Assembly (NCBI RefSeq): GCF_000422805.1
Contig: NZ_AUGT01000021.1
Coordinates: 62,001-126,000 of the forward strand
Direction of reading: 5' to 3'
Origin: Nocardioides halotolerans DSM 19273
Lineage (GTDB): Bacteria; Actinomycetota; Actinomycetes; Propionibacteriales; Nocardioidaceae
Length of the DNA stretch: 64,000 nt
In this document: positions 17,616-27,100 of the stretch, piece by piece
Numbering within the stretch: position 1 is the first letter of the stretch
Layout: the number at the start of each line of letters is the position of its first letter
Program-made: the position numbers and the translations under genes
Notes under the pieces: generated by a model
The model's input: only the letters and a program-made list of their open reading frames with translations
Told to the model about the DNA's origin: nothing
Database searches by the model: none

Positions 17616-19271
17616 GTGACTCCTGAGCAGCTGTCCGCAGCGATCGTCGACGTGCTGGCGACGCTGTCCGACGAGGGTGCGCTCACCCTCCCGGACGGCG
17701 TGCCGAGTGCGGTGACGGTCGAGCGACCGCGCCAGAAGGAGCACGGCGACTACGCCACCAACGTGGCGCTGCAGCTGGCCAAGAAGGCCGGGCTCGCTCC
17801 CCGCGACCTCGCCGTCCAGATCCAGGACCGGCTGGTGAAGCTGGACGACGTCGCCGACGTCCAGATCGCTGGGCCGGGCTTCCTCAACATCACGGTCGCG
17901 GCGGAGGCCCAGGGCGTCATCGCCGAGCAGGTGGTCGCGCAGGGCGAGCGCTACGGCACGAGCGAGACCGGCGCGGGCGAGCGGGTGAACGTCGAGTTCG
18001 TCAGCGCCAACCCGACCGGCCCGGTCACGCTGGCCAGCGCCCGCTGGGCGGCGGTCGGCGACACGATCAGCCGCTTGATCGAGGCCACCGGCTCGGAGGT
18101 GGCGCGGGAGTACTACTTCAACGACCACGGCGCGCAGATCGACCGGTTCGCAAACAGCCTGCTGGCCCGCGGCAAGGGCCGCGAGGTGCCCGAGGACGGC
18201 TACCAAGGCTCCTACATCACCGACATCGCGCAGCAGGTGCTGGCCGCGCACCCCGAGGTCGCCGACCAGGACGACGAGCAGGGGCGGGAGTCGATGCGGG
18301 CCTTCGGCGTGCCGCTGATGTTCGAGGAGATCAAGCGGACCCTCGAGGAGTTCCGGGTCCCGTTCGACGTGTGGTTCCACGAGAACGACCTGCACGAGAG
18401 CGGCGCGGTGCAGCGGGCCATCGACCGGCTGACCGAGCTCGGCAACATCTACGAGAAGGACGGCGCGAAGTGGCTCGCCACCGAGAAGTTCGGTGACGAC
18501 AAGGACCGCGTCATCGTGCGGTCGACCGGCCAGCCGGCCTACCTCTCGGGCGACCTCGCCTACTACCTCGACAAGCGCGACCGCGGCTTCGACCGGTGCA
18601 TCATCCTGCTCGGCGCCGACCACCACGGCTACGTGCGCCGGCTGATGGCCATGTGCGCGGCGTTCGGCGACGAGCCGGGCAGGAACCTCGAGATCATCAT
18701 CGGCCAGATGGTCAACCTCCTCAGCCACGGCAGCGTGGTGCGGATGGGCAAGCGCAGCGGCAACATCGTCACGCTCCTCGACCTGGTCGAGGAGATCGGC
18801 GTCGACGCCGCGCGCTACGCGCTGGTCCGCAACTCGATCGAGACCAACCTCGACATCGACATCGACCTCTGGACCAAGGCGACCAGCGACAACCCCGTCT
18901 TCTACGTCCAGTACGCCCACGCGCGGGTCAGCTCGATCCTGCGCAACGCCGCCGAGCTCGGCCTCGCGCCCGAGCCGCACGCCGAGCTGCTCACCCACGA
19001 CAAGGAGGGCGACCTGCTCCGGGCGCTCGCGGACTTCCCGCGGGTCGTGCAGGCGGCCGCCGACCTGCGCGAACCGCACCGGATCGCCCGCTACCTCGAG
19101 GACACCGCCGCGGCCTACCACCGCTTCTACGACAACTGCCGGGTGCTCCCGATGGGCGACGAGGACGCGACCGACCTCAACCGGGCGCGGCTGGTGCTCG
19201 TCGACGCGACCCGCACGGTGCTCGCCAACGGCCTCGCGCTCCTCGGCGTCAGCGCGCCGGAGCGGATGTGA
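17616..19271 (+). CDS. argS: arginyl-tRNA synthetase
   Basis: The 551-residue class I synthetase charges tRNA-Arg. It has an N-terminal additional domain (HGDYATNVALQLAKKAG, residues 43-59), the catalytic Rossmann region starting VNVEFVSANPTGP (124-136), ADHHGYVRRLMAM, a KMSKS-equivalent MGKRSGN (about 377-383) and a helical DALR anticodon domain ending YHRFYDNCRVLP. Oddly the HIGH box, HIGG in related ArgRS I know, reads VTLAS (137-141), so the first His is Thr. The GTG start follows TACCCT by 6 bases (leaderless-like). The stop overlaps lysA (GTGA). It opens the amino-acid operon next to a tRNA-Arg gene. Confidence 0.95.
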   Translation: MTPEQLSAAIVDVLATLSDEGALTLPDGVPSAVTVERPRQKEHGDYATNVALQLAKKAGLAPRDLAVQIQDRLVKLDDVADVQIAGPGFLNITVAAEAQGVIAEQVVAQGERYGTSETGAGERVNVEFVSANPTGPVTLASARWAAVGDTISRLIEATGSEVAREYYFNDHGAQIDRFANSLLARGKGREVPEDGYQGSYITDIAQQVLAAHPEVADQDDEQGRESMRAFGVPLMFEEIKRTLEEFRVPFDVWFHENDLHESGAVQRAIDRLTELGNIYEKDGAKWLATEKFGDDKDRVIVRSTGQPAYLSGDLAYYLDKRDRGFDRCIILLGADHHGYVRRLMAMCAAFGDEPGRNLEIIIGQMVNLLSHGSVVRMGKRSGNIVTLLDLVEEIGVDAARYALVRNSIETNLDIDIDLWTKATSDNPVFYVQYAHARVSSILRNAAELGLAPEPHAELLTHDKEGDLLRALADFPRVVQAAADLREPHRIARYLEDTAAAYHRFYDNCRVLPMGDEDATDLNRARLVLVDATRTVLANGLALLGVSAPERM

Positions 19272-20668
19272 CCCACGAGGCGGGCTGGGCGCACGCGCCC
19301 GGCGCGCTGCGCGCGCCCTCGTGGCTGCGCGAGCCGCCGGACCCCAACGCCCTGGTGGCCCCGCTCTGGTCGAGCACCGCCCACAAGCAGGACGGCGTGC
19401 TGACCGTCGGGGGCGTGCCGCTCACCGAGCTCGCCGCCGAGCACGGCTCCCCGGCGTACGTCCTCGACGAGGCCGACTTCCGGGCGCGGGCCCGCGCGTT
19501 CCGCGACGCGTTCGCCGACTACGACGTCTTCTACGCCGGGAAGGCGTTCCTCTGCACGGCGGTCGCGCAGTGGGTGGCCGAGGAGGGGCTCTGCCTCGAC
19601 GTCTGCTCCGGCGGCGAGCTGACCGTCGCGAAGCGGGCCGGGTTCGACATGGCGCGCGTCGGCTTCCACGGCAACAACAAGAGCGTCGAGGAGATCGAGC
19701 GCGCGGTCGCACTCGGGGTCGGCCGGATCATCCTCGACTCCTTCCACGAGGTCGAGCGGGTCGCCGAGACCGCCGAGCGACTCGGCCGCACCCAGCGGGT
19801 GATGGTGCGCGTGACGGCGGGCGTCGAGGCGCACACCCACGAGTACATCGCCACCGCCCACGAGGACCAGAAGTTCGGCTTCTCGATCACCAACGGGGCG
19901 GCGTACGACGCCGTGCGCCGCGTGCTGGAGGCGCCGGGCCTCGAGCTGCTCGGCCTGCATTCCCACATCGGCAGCCAGATCTTCGACTCGTCCGGGTTCG
20001 AGGTGGCCGCGCGCCGCGTCCTCGCCCTCCACGCGCGGATCTCCGAGGAGCTCGCGGTGACGCTGCCCGAGATGGACCTCGGCGGCGGCTTCGGCATCGC
20101 CTACACGACCCAGGACGACCCCTCGGACCCCGCCCAGCTCGCGATCGAGATGAGCAAGATCGTCGAGCACGAGTGCCGCGCCCTCGGCATCGACGAGCCG
20201 CGCCTCTCGGTCGAGCCCGGGCGCGCCATCGTCGGCCCGGCGATGTGCACCCTCTACGAGGTCGGCACCGTCAAGGAGGTCGCCCTCGACGGCGGCGCCA
20301 GCCGCACCTACGTATCCGTCGACGGCGGCATGAGCGACAACATCCGCACCGCCCTCTACGACGCCGACTACTCCTGCACGCTCGTCAACCGCCGCTCCGA
20401 CGCCACCCCGGTGCTCTCCCGCGTGGTCGGGCGGCACTGCGAGGCCGGCGACATCGTGGTGAAGGACGAGTTCCTGCCCGGCGACGTCCGCCCGGGCGAC
20501 CTGATCGCCGTGCCGGGCACCGGCGCCTACTGCCGGTCGATGGCCTCCAACTACAACCACTCGCTTCGCCCGCCGGTGGTCGCGGTGCGCGACGGCAGGT
20601 CGCGGGTCGTCGTGCGCCGCGAGACGATGGACGACCTGCTGGCCACGGATGTTGGGATGGCCCCATGA
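19268..20668 (+). CDS. lysA: diaminopimelate decarboxylase
   Basis: The 466-residue PLP enzyme removes CO2 from meso-diaminopimelate to give L-lysine. The fold-type III barrel carries the Schiff-base Lys in FYAGKAF (Lys92), CSGGELTVA, a GLHSHIGSQIFD block, DLGGGFGIAY and the C-terminal VDGGMSDNIRTALY with VGRHCEAGD, whose Cys joins the active site across the dimer. The GTG start overlaps the argS stop, and its own stop overlaps hom (ATGA), so translation is coupled. Length and motifs are normal. It draws on the same aspartate-family precursor pool as hom, thrC and thrB, which follow it. Confidence 0.97.
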   Translation: MTHEAGWAHAPGALRAPSWLREPPDPNALVAPLWSSTAHKQDGVLTVGGVPLTELAAEHGSPAYVLDEADFRARARAFRDAFADYDVFYAGKAFLCTAVAQWVAEEGLCLDVCSGGELTVAKRAGFDMARVGFHGNNKSVEEIERAVALGVGRIILDSFHEVERVAETAERLGRTQRVMVRVTAGVEAHTHEYIATAHEDQKFGFSITNGAAYDAVRRVLEAPGLELLGLHSHIGSQIFDSSGFEVAARRVLALHARISEELAVTLPEMDLGGGFGIAYTTQDDPSDPAQLAIEMSKIVEHECRALGIDEPRLSVEPGRAIVGPAMCTLYEVGTVKEVALDGGASRTYVSVDGGMSDNIRTALYDADYSCTLVNRRSDATPVLSRVVGRHCEAGDIVVKDEFLPGDVRPGDLIAVPGTGAYCRSMASNYNHSLRPPVVAVRDGRSRVVVRRETMDDLLATDVGMAP

Positions 20669-21969
20669 GCAGACGACTGAGGGTCGCGGTGCTGGGCTGC
20701 GGCTCGGTGGGGTCGCAGGTGGTCCGGCTCCTCCAGGAGCAGGCCGGCGACCTCGCCGCGCGCGTCGGCGCACCGGTCGACCTGGTCGGGGTGGCCGTCC
20801 GCCGCCTCGACGCCCCGCGCGAGGTCGAGATCGCCGACGGGCTGCTCACCACCGACGCCGCGGCGCTCGTCGCCCGCGACGACGTCGACCTCGTCGTCGA
20901 GGTGATCGGCGGCATCGAGCCCGCCCGCACGCTGATCCTCTCCGCGCTCGAGAACGGCGCCAGCGTGGTCACCGCCAACAAGGCGCTGCTGGCCGAGGAC
21001 GGCCCCACGCTCTTCGAGGCCGCCGAGAAGGCCGGGCGCGACCTCTACTACGAGGCCTCGGTGGCCGGTGCGATCCCCATCCTGCGGCCGCTGCGCGAGT
21101 CGCTGGCCGGTGACACCGTCACCCGGGTGCTCGGCATCGTCAACGGCACCACCAACTTCATCCTCGACAAGATGGACAGCTCCGGCGCCGGGTTCACCGA
21201 GGCGCTGGAGGAGGCCCAGGGGCTCGGGTACGCCGAGGCCGACCCGACCGCCGACGTCGAGGGGTTCGACGCCGCCGCCAAGGCGGCGATCCTCGCCTCG
21301 CTCGCCTTCCACTCCCGGGTCACCGCCTCCGACGTGCACCGCGAGGGCATCACCGAGGTCACCGCCGCCGACGTGCAGTCGGCCAAGGACATGGGCTCGG
21401 TGGTCAAGCTGCTCGCGATCTGCGAGCTCCGGCCCGGCAAGGACGGCGAGAGCAGCGTCGCCGTCCGCGTGCACCCAGCGATGATCCCGCGCAGCCACCC
21501 GCTGGCCTCGGTCCGCGAGGCCTTCAACGCGGTGTTCGTGGAGTCGGAGGCCGCCGGCCAGCTGATGTTCTACGGCCCCGGCGCCGGCGGCGCGCCCACC
21601 GCCAGCGCGGTGCTCGGCGACCTCGTGACGGTGGCGCGCAACGTGCTGGCCGACAAGCGGGGCGCGGGCGAGTCGGCGTACGCCGACCGCGCGGTGCTGC
21701 CGATGGGCGAGACCGTGACCCGCTACCACGTCGCGATCGACGTCGACGACAAGGCCGGCGTGCTCGCGACGGTGGCCCACGCGTTCGCCGAGCACGGCGT
21801 CTCGATCCAGACCGTGCGCCAGGAGGGCCGCGACGACGACGCCCAGCTCGTCGTGGTCTCCCACAGCGCCACCGACGCCCAGCTGGCCGCCACCGTCGAG
21901 CACCTGCGCGGTCTCGACATCGTGCGCGAGGTCACCTCGGTGATGCGCGTCGAGGGTGGCGACGAATGA
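20665..21969 (+). CDS. hom: homoserine dehydrogenase
   Basis: This 434-residue enzyme reduces aspartate semialdehyde to homoserine with NAD(P)H, committing flux to threonine and methionine. It has an N-terminal Rossmann motif [14 protein letters not shown] (about residues 7-20), TANKALLAE, the catalytic-domain signature [12 protein letters not shown] and [20 protein letters not shown], and a C-terminal ACT domain (about 352-425, [20 protein letters not shown]) that in relatives senses threonine. Feedback control by threonine is therefore likely but inferred. It overlaps lysA upstream and thrC downstream by ATGA. Length is typical for actinobacterial Hom. Confidence 0.97.
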   Translation: MSRRLRVAVLGCGSVGSQVVRLLQEQAGDLAARVGAPVDLVGVAVRRLDAPREVEIADGLLTTDAAALVARDDVDLVVEVIGGIEPARTLILSALENGASVVTANKALLAEDGPTLFEAAEKAGRDLYYEASVAGAIPILRPLRESLAGDTVTRVLGIVNGTTNFILDKMDSSGAGFTEALEEAQGLGYAEADPTADVEGFDAAAKAAILASLAFHSRVTASDVHREGITEVTAADVQSAKDMGSVVKLLAICELRPGKDGESSVAVRVHPAMIPRSHPLASVREAFNAVFVESEAAGQLMFYGPGAGGAPTASAVLGDLVTVARNVLADKRGAGESAYADRAVLPMGETVTRYHVAIDVDDKAGVLATVAHAFAEHGVSIQTVRQEGRDDDAQLVVVSHSATDAQLAATVEHLRGLDIVREVTSVMRVEGGDE

Positions 21970-23045
21970 CCGCACCACGGCGCACCCACCAGTGGCGAGG
22001 GGTCATCGAGGAGTATCGCGACCTGCTCGAGATCCCCGAAGGCACCACCGCGGTCACGCTCCGCGAGGGCGGCACGCCGCTGGTCCACTCCGCGTGGCTC
22101 TCGGGGCTGACCCGCGCCGAGGTGTGGCTCAAGGTCGAGGGCGACAACCCCACGGGCTCGTTCAAGGACCGCGGCATGACCGCGGCGATCTCGGTCGCCG
22201 TGCACGACGGCGCCAAGGCCGTCGTGTGCGCCTCCACAGGCAATACGTCGGCCTCGATGGCCGCCTACGCCGCGAAGGCCGGGCTCACCCCGCTCGTGCT
22301 GGTGCCGGAGGGCAAGATCGCGGCCGGGAAGATGGCGCAGGCGGTGCTGCACGGCGCCCGGGTGGTCATGGTCCGTGGCAACTTCGACAACTGCCTCGAG
22401 CTGGCGAAGGCGCTGGCGTGGGAGTACCCCGTCGCGCTGGTCAACTCCGTCAACCCCGTGCGGCTCGAGGGGCAGAAGACCGCGGCGTTCGAGATCGTCG
22501 ACTTCCTCGGCGACGCCCCCGACTACCACCTGCTGCCCGTCGGCAACGCCGGCAACATCGCGGCGTACTGGCTCGGCTACGGGCAGTACTTCGAGCTCGG
22601 CATGGCCACGCGCAAGCCGCGGATGCACGGCTTCCAGGCCGAGGGCGCGGCGCCGCTGGTCACGGGCGAGCCGTTCCCCGACCCCGAGACCCGGGCGACC
22701 GCGATCCGGATCGGCAACCCCGCCTCGTGGAAGCTCGCCGAGGCCGCCGCGCACGAGTCGGGAGGCCGGTTCCGCTCGCTGAGCGACGACCAGATCCTCG
22801 CCGCCCAGCGCGAGCTCGCGGCGAACGACGGGGTGTTCGTCGAGCCCGCGTCGGCCGCCGGCATCGCCGGGCTGCTCGCGGACCTCGCGCAGGGCGACTC
22901 CTACGCCGGCAGCACGGTCGTGGTCACGGTCACCGGCCACGGGCTGAAGGACACGGCGACCGCGCTCGAGGGGTTCGGCCCGCTGGTCGAGTCGGTGATC
23001 GACGCCGACGTGACCGAGGCCGCCGAGGCCGCCGGGCTGCGCTGA
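21966..23045 (+). CDS. thrC: threonine synthase
   Basis: The 359-residue PLP enzyme converts O-phosphohomoserine to threonine. The PLP lysine lies in [10 protein letters not shown] (Lys67), followed by the Ser/Thr-rich phosphate loop [16 protein letters not shown] glycine-rich [12 protein letters not shown] motif (about residues 179-190) matches the cofactor phosphate cup. It is the short class typical of actinobacteria and plants-plus-bacteria type I-like enzymes. ATG overlaps the hom stop (ATGA) and its own stop overlaps thrB (TGATG), so it sits in the tightly coupled threonine operon. Confidence 0.97.
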   Translation: MTAPRRTHQWRGVIEEYRDLLEIPEGTTAVTLREGGTPLVHSAWLSGLTRAEVWLKVEGDNPTGSFKDRGMTAAISVAVHDGAKAVVCASTGNTSASMAAYAAKAGLTPLVLVPEGKIAAGKMAQAVLHGARVVMVRGNFDNCLELAKALAWEYPVALVNSVNPVRLEGQKTAAFEIVDFLGDAPDYHLLPVGNAGNIAAYWLGYGQYFELGMATRKPRMHGFQAEGAAPLVTGEPFPDPETRATAIRIGNPASWKLAEAAAHESGGRFRSLSDDQILAAQRELAANDGVFVEPASAAGIAGLLADLAQGDSYAGSTVVVTVTGHGLKDTATALEGFGPLVESVIDADVTEAAEAAGLR

Positions 23046-23929
23046 TGGCGCGCGTCACCGTCCCGGCGACGTCGGCCAACCTGGGGCCGGGGTTCGACTC
23101 GCTCGGCCTCGCGCTCGACCTGCGCGACGAGCTCGAGGCGGAGGTCGCCGGCTCCGGGCTGGTGGTCGAGGTCTCCGGCGAGGGGGCCGCCGAGGTGCCG
23201 CGCGACGAGGGCCACCTCGTGGTGCGGGCGATGCGGGCGGCGTTCGACGTGCTCGGCGGGCAGCCGGCCGGGCTCCGACTGACCTGCCGCAACACGATCC
23301 CGCACGCGCGTGGCCTGGGCTCGTCGTCCGCGGCCATCGTCGGCGGGCTCGTGCTCGCCCGCGCGCTGGTCGACGGGGGAGGGGAGTCGCTCGACGACGC
23401 CGCGCTGCTCGAGCTCGCCGTGTCGATGGAGGGGCACCCCGACAACGTCGCCCCGGCACTGCACGGCGGCTTCGTGATCTCCGGGCGCGACGACCGGGGT
23501 GAGACCTACGCCGTGGGTGCGCCCGTCGACGCCCGGGTCGGCGCCGTGCTCCTCGTGCCGCCCGACCCGCTCTCGACCGAGGTCGCGCGCGGGCTGCTGC
23601 CCTCGACGGTGCCCCACGCGGACGCGGCGGCCGACGCCGGCCGGGCCGCGCTGCTGGTCGCCGCGCTGGCCGCCCGCCCCGACCAGCTGTGGCGGGCCAC
23701 CCGCGACTACCTCCACCAGGACTACCGGCGTCCGGCGATGCCGGCCTCGCTCGAGGTCGTCGACCGGCTGCGCGCCGACGGGCTGGCCGCGGTCGTCTCC
23801 GGGGCCGGGCCGACCGTGCTCTGCCTGGTCGTCGACGGCACTGACGTCGCGGCGTACTGCCCCGACGGCTGGGCGCACCACCGGCTCGCCGTCGACACCC
23901 GGGGCGCCGTCGTGCTGCCCGTCGTTTGA
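23045..23929 (+). CDS. thrB: homoserine kinase
   Basis: The 294-residue GHMP kinase phosphorylates homoserine for ThrC. It starts with VTVPATSANLGPGFDSLGLA, and the GHMP ATP loop PHARGLGSSSAAIVGG spans about residues 86-101. A C-terminal glycine-rich VVSGAGPTVLCL motif completes the family pattern. The ATG overlaps the thrC stop in TGATG. It is the last gene of the argS-lysA-hom-thrC-thrB unit; a 117-base gap with its own signals separates it from rho. Start, length and motifs are all ordinary. Confidence 0.97.
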   Translation: MARVTVPATSANLGPGFDSLGLALDLRDELEAEVAGSGLVVEVSGEGAAEVPRDEGHLVVRAMRAAFDVLGGQPAGLRLTCRNTIPHARGLGSSSAAIVGGLVLARALVDGGGESLDDAALLELAVSMEGHPDNVAPALHGGFVISGRDDRGETYAVGAPVDARVGAVLLVPPDPLSTEVARGLLPSTVPHADAAADAGRAALLVAALAARPDQLWRATRDYLHQDYRRPAMPASLEVVDRLRADGLAAVVSGAGPTVLCLVVDGTDVAAYCPDGWAHHRLAVDTRGAVVLPVV

Positions 23930-24046
23930 TACGTTGGTCGTGCGCCGGTTCTCGGCGCGGCACCGCATCTGAGGTGCCACTCCACCTCTTCCACTTCGCG
24001 CCGACCCCTGCTGTTCGCAGGTTGCGTGGCGCAGCGAAGGACAACA

Positions 24047-25939
24047 GTGACCGACACCCAGGACACCACCACCGACGCGCCCGTCGCCAAGGCGACGAAG
24101 AAGCGCGGCGGCCTCAACACGATGCTGCTGGCCGACCTCAAGTCGCTCGCCGGCGGCCTGGGCATCCCGGGCGCGAGCTCGATGAAGAAGGCCCAGCTGC
24201 TCGACGCCATCAAGGCCCACCAGGCCGGCCAGTCCGGCGGCGAGTCCGGAGGCCGGTCCGCTCGTCAGGACGAGCCCGCACCGGAGCGCGAGGCGCAGGA
24301 GCCCCCGCAGGAGCGTGAGCCCCGCCAGCAGGACCGCGGCTCGCGCCGCGAGCGCCAGCAGCGCGAGGAGCGCACCTCCGACGACGCCACCCCCGAGGAC
24401 AAGCAGTCCGACGACGGCGCCGACGACGAGCGCTCGACCGGCGGCCAGGGCCGCCAGCAGGGCCAGCAGCGCAACCAGAACCGCCAGAACCGCCAGGGCG
24501 GCCAGGGCGGCCAGGGCGGCCAGGACAACCAGGGCGGGCAGCGCAACCAGCAGAACCAGCAGGGCAAGCAGGACCGCCAGGGCCGGCAGGACCAGCAGGA
24601 CCGCCAGGACCGCCAGGAGCGCCAGAACCAGCAGGACCGGCAGGACCGCCAGAACCAGCAGGACCGCCAGAACCAGCAGGACCGGCAGAACCAGCAGGAC
24701 GACCACGACGACCAGCAGGACGACGGCGACGAGGGCGGTCGCCGCAACCGGCGCCGTCGTGGTCGCGACCGCGACCGCACCCGCACGGGCGGGCGCAGCG
24801 AGCCCGACACGACGATCCTCGAGGACGACGTCCTCGTGCCCGCGGCCGGCATCCTCGACGTGCTCGACAACTACGCGTTCGTCCGCACCAGCGGCTATCT
24901 CGCCGGCGCCGACGACGTCTACCTGTCGCTCTCGATGGTCCGCAAGTACGCCCTGCGCCGCGGCGACGCGATCGTCGGCCAGGTGCGCCAGCCCCGCGAG
25001 GGCGAGCGCAAGGAGAAGTTCAACCCGATGGTGCGCATCGACAGCGTCAACGGCACCGATCCCGACGCGGCCAAGAACCGCGTCGAGTTCGGCCACCTGA
25101 CGCCGGTCCACCCGCACCAGCGGCTCCGGCTCGAGACCGGCCCGGACAACGTGATCGGGCGGGTCGTCGACATCGTCACGCCGGTCGGCAAGGGCCAGCG
25201 CGGCCTGGTCGTGGCGCCGGCCCAGGCCGGCAAGACGACGCTGCTCCAGTCGGTCGCCGCCTCGGTGACCACCAACAACCCGGAGTGCCATCTGATGGTG
25301 GTCCTGGTCGACGAGCGGCCCGAGGAGGTCACCGACTTCGAGCGGTCGGTCAAGGGCGAGGTGATCGCGTCGACGTTCGACCAGGCGCCGGGCGACCACA
25401 CGACGGTGGCCGAGCTCGCGGTCGAGCGCGCCAAGCGGCTGGTCGAGCTCGGCCACGACGTCGTGGTGCTGATCGACAACCTGTCGCGGCTCGGCCGGGC
25501 CTACAACGTCGCCGGGCCGGCGTCGGGCCGCACCCTGGCCAACGGCGTCGACGCCGCGGCGCTCACCGCGATCAAGCGGCTGTTCGGGGCCGCACGGAGC
25601 CTCGAGAACGGCGGCTCGCTGACGATCCTCGCCACGACGCTCTCCGACACGAGCTCTCCGGTCGACGCACTCGTCAACGAGGAGCTGACCGGCACGGAGA
25701 ACCTCGTGCTGCGCCTCGACGGCGAGCTGGCCGACGCGCGGGTCTTCCCGGCGGTCGACCTGGCCCAGTCGGGCACCCGCCACGAGGCGGAGCTGGTCGG
25801 CGAGCACGAGCACGCCGTGCTGGAGAAGGTGCGCCGGGGGCTGACCGGTGACCGGGGGACCGGCGTGGCGGGGCTGCTCGACAAGCTCGGCAAGACGGGC
25901 ACCAACTACGAGCTGCTGAGCGCCGCCCAGCGGTCCTAG
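24047..25939 (+). CDS. rho: transcription termination factor Rho
   Basis: The 630-residue hexameric RNA helicase ends Rho-dependent transcripts. It has an N-terminal Rho_N helix domain (NTMLLADLKSLAGGLGIPG, about residues 27-45) and then a long low-complexity insert (about 65-260) dominated by Arg, Gln, Asn, Asp and Gly in near-repeats such as QNQQDRQDRQ. The cold-shock-like RNA-binding domain (about 265-320) and the ATPase with Walker A APAQAGKTTL (about 392-401) and VVVLIDNLSRLGRAYNV follow. Such inserts are known in actinobacterial Rho and add RNA contacts. The GTG start has AAGGA 7 bases upstream. The internal repeats are coding, not CRISPR-like. Confidence 0.96.
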   Translation: MTDTQDTTTDAPVAKATKKRGGLNTMLLADLKSLAGGLGIPGASSMKKAQLLDAIKAHQAGQSGGESGGRSARQDEPAPEREAQEPPQEREPRQQDRGSRRERQQREERTSDDATPEDKQSDDGADDERSTGGQGRQQGQQRNQNRQNRQGGQGGQGGQDNQGGQRNQQNQQGKQDRQGRQDQQDRQDRQERQNQQDRQDRQNQQDRQNQQDRQNQQDDHDDQQDDGDEGGRRNRRRRGRDRDRTRTGGRSEPDTTILEDDVLVPAAGILDVLDNYAFVRTSGYLAGADDVYLSLSMVRKYALRRGDAIVGQVRQPREGERKEKFNPMVRIDSVNGTDPDAAKNRVEFGHLTPVHPHQRLRLETGPDNVIGRVVDIVTPVGKGQRGLVVAPAQAGKTTLLQSVAASVTTNNPECHLMVVLVDERPEEVTDFERSVKGEVIASTFDQAPGDHTTVAELAVERAKRLVELGHDVVVLIDNLSRLGRAYNVAGPASGRTLANGVDAAALTAIKRLFGAARSLENGGSLTILATTLSDTSSPVDALVNEELTGTENLVLRLDGELADARVFPAVDLAQSGTRHEAELVGEHEHAVLEKVRRGLTGDRGTGVAGLLDKLGKTGTNYELLSAAQRS

Positions 25940-26073
25940 GAACCTGCTGTCCGCGGCATTGTCCGGCAACCTCCTAGCGGCGTTCGGGCCGATTTGCCGG
26001 TTCTGCCACGCGGGGCGTCCGACTCGCAGATACTCGGGTCAGAGTCAGACACGTGCGGGGGAAGGACAGGCCA

Positions 26074-26445
26074 GTGGCAGTGATCGTGGTGGCCGACGAT
26101 GACGTCGACATTCGTGACCTCGTGGAGTTCAAACTGGCGACCCTCGGGCACCAGATCGTGACGGTGGCCGACGGCAGCTCCGCCGTCGACGCGTGCCGGG
26201 ACTCCCACCCGGACCTGGCCGTGCTCGACGTGATGATGCCCGGCCTCACCGGCCTCGAGGCGGTCCGCGAGATCCGAAACAACCCGGCCCTCAAGGACAT
26301 CCCCGTGATCCTGCTGACCGCGCGCGCCCAGCAGTCCGACGTGCAGACCGGCTACGACTCCGGCGCCGACGACTACATCACCAAGCCGTTCTCGCCCAAG
26401 GACCTCGCGTCCCGGGTCGAGGCGCTGCTCGCCCGAGCTGTCTGA
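26074..26445 (+). CDS. stand-alone response-regulator receiver
   Basis: A 123-residue CheY-like receiver has no output domain. It has the acidic pocket VADDDVDI (about residues 6-13), the phosphoacceptor Asp in [10 protein letters not shown] (about 53), Thr in ILLTARA (about 82) and Lys in YITKPF (about 104), all intact. Without a DNA-binding domain it must act by protein contact or as a phosphorelay step. No histidine kinase is adjacent. I chose GTG 26074 because GAAGGA sits about 7 bases upstream; GTG 26053 is an alternative. A GATACT box lies at 26029-26034. The dispersed hairpin repeat begins just after the stop. Confidence 0.88.
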   Translation: MAVIVVADDDVDIRDLVEFKLATLGHQIVTVADGSSAVDACRDSHPDLAVLDVMMPGLTGLEAVREIRNNPALKDIPVILLTARAQQSDVQTGYDSGADDYITKPFSPKDLASRVEALLARAV

Positions 26446-26447
26446 TA

Positions 26448-26612
26448 CCCCCGCGAGCTTCGGCCCCCAATCCGCGGCGACTGTTCGCTGCGCTCGCGGC
26501 GCCTCGCTCGCTGCACTCGCTTCGGCGCGGTCGCCACGGCTCGGAGGCCGATCGCGGGGCGCCTCGCTTCGCTCGGAACTACCGGGTCGCTGCGCTCCCA
26601 CGCTCCCATTGC
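26448..26612. repeat. dispersed intergenic hairpin repeat, copy 2
   Basis: This is the second copy of the block at 7388-7543, also starting a few bases after a stop codon. The stem pairs CCGCGGCGAC (26472-26481) with GTCGCCACGG (26530-26539). Relative to copy 1 one pair has changed C-G to A-T on both sides, while one C-A mismatch has appeared. The tail GGCCGATCGCGGGGCGCCTC is shared. A short further echo (GGAGGCCGATCGGGG) lies near 26656-26670. Confidence 0.85.
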
Positions 26613-26674
26613 GGCTCACACCCGCCTGGCTCGTCCCGGCGCGATCCGCGCGGTCGGAGGCCGATCGGGGCGTG

Positions 26675-26700
26675 GGAATTCGCGCCGTCCGGAGCGCGTT
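26675..26700 (+). promoter_or_regulatory. SigR/SigH-type promoter for rpmE
   Basis: GGAAT (26675-26679), exactly 18 bases, then GTT (26698-26700) match the thiol-oxidative-stress sigma factor consensus GGAAT-N18-GTT. The predicted start lies about 70 bases before the rpmE ATG. In Streptomyces coelicolor rpmE is a reported SigR target, which makes the match more credible. The spacing and sequence are seen directly; use of the site is inference. Confidence 0.6.
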
Positions 26701-26776
26701 GTCTACGCTGGACCACTGGCTCCGGTTCACGTCTCGCGTCAGAGCGAAGGCGACCCGGGGCACGAGAGAGGACACC

Positions 26777-27034
26777 ATGAAGGCCGACATCCACCCCGAC
26801 TACGTGGAGACCGAGGTCACCTGCACCTGCGGCGCCACGTTCACCACGCGCAGCACCGCCAAGAACGGCGTGATCCACGCCGACGTGTGCTCGCAGTGCC
26901 ACCCGTTCTACACGGGCAAGCAGAAGATCCTCGACACCGGCGGCCGCGTGGCCCGGTTCGAGTCGCGCTACGGCAAGAAGGCGCCCGCCAAGGACGCCGC
27001 CAACGACGCCGACAAGGCCGACGCGAGCTCCTAG
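26777..27034 (+). CDS. rpmE: 50S ribosomal protein L31 (zinc form)
   Basis: The 85-residue protein is bacterial L31 of the zinc-binding (C+) type. Four cysteines at 16, 18, 38 and 41 (CTCG and CSQC) are all present, so it is the Zn-replete version. The C-terminal Lys/Ala/Asp tail is longer than in E. coli. AGAGAGGA precedes the ATG by about 6 bases. A SigR-type promoter lies upstream and a strong terminator hairpin follows, so rpmE is probably its own transcript between rho and prfA. Because the Zn site uses Cys, thiol oxidation could release zinc, which fits SigR control. Confidence 0.96.
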   Translation: MKADIHPDYVETEVTCTCGATFTTRSTAKNGVIHADVCSQCHPFYTGKQKILDTGGRVARFESRYGKKAPAKDAANDADKADASS

Positions 27035-27043
27035 CTTCTCTAG

Positions 27044-27089
27044 AGCGCCGACCCATGCCTCCCGGGGCCTGGGTCGGCGCTTGTCGTTT
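27044..27089 (+). terminator. intrinsic terminator after rpmE
   Basis: AGCGCCGACCCA (27044-27055) pairs perfectly with TGGGTCGGCGCT (27070-27081), a 12 bp stem with a 14-base loop. It is followed by TGTCGTTTC, a short T-rich run. It lies 10 bases after the rpmE stop and should insulate prfA. Confidence 0.85.
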
Positions 27090-27100
27090 CAACCAACTGA

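Noticed and set aside
24450..24720. Short repeated units in rho resembling a CRISPR-like array
   Set aside because: They are in-frame codons for Gln, Asn, Arg and Asp with variable unit length and no spacers; the frame continues into intact Rho domains.
22901..25969. A 1000-codon minus-strand frame over thrC-thrB-rho
   Set aside because: Shadow of coding DNA; the Leu/Val/Ala runs opposite the Rho insert come from reverse reading of Gln/Arg/Asn codons.
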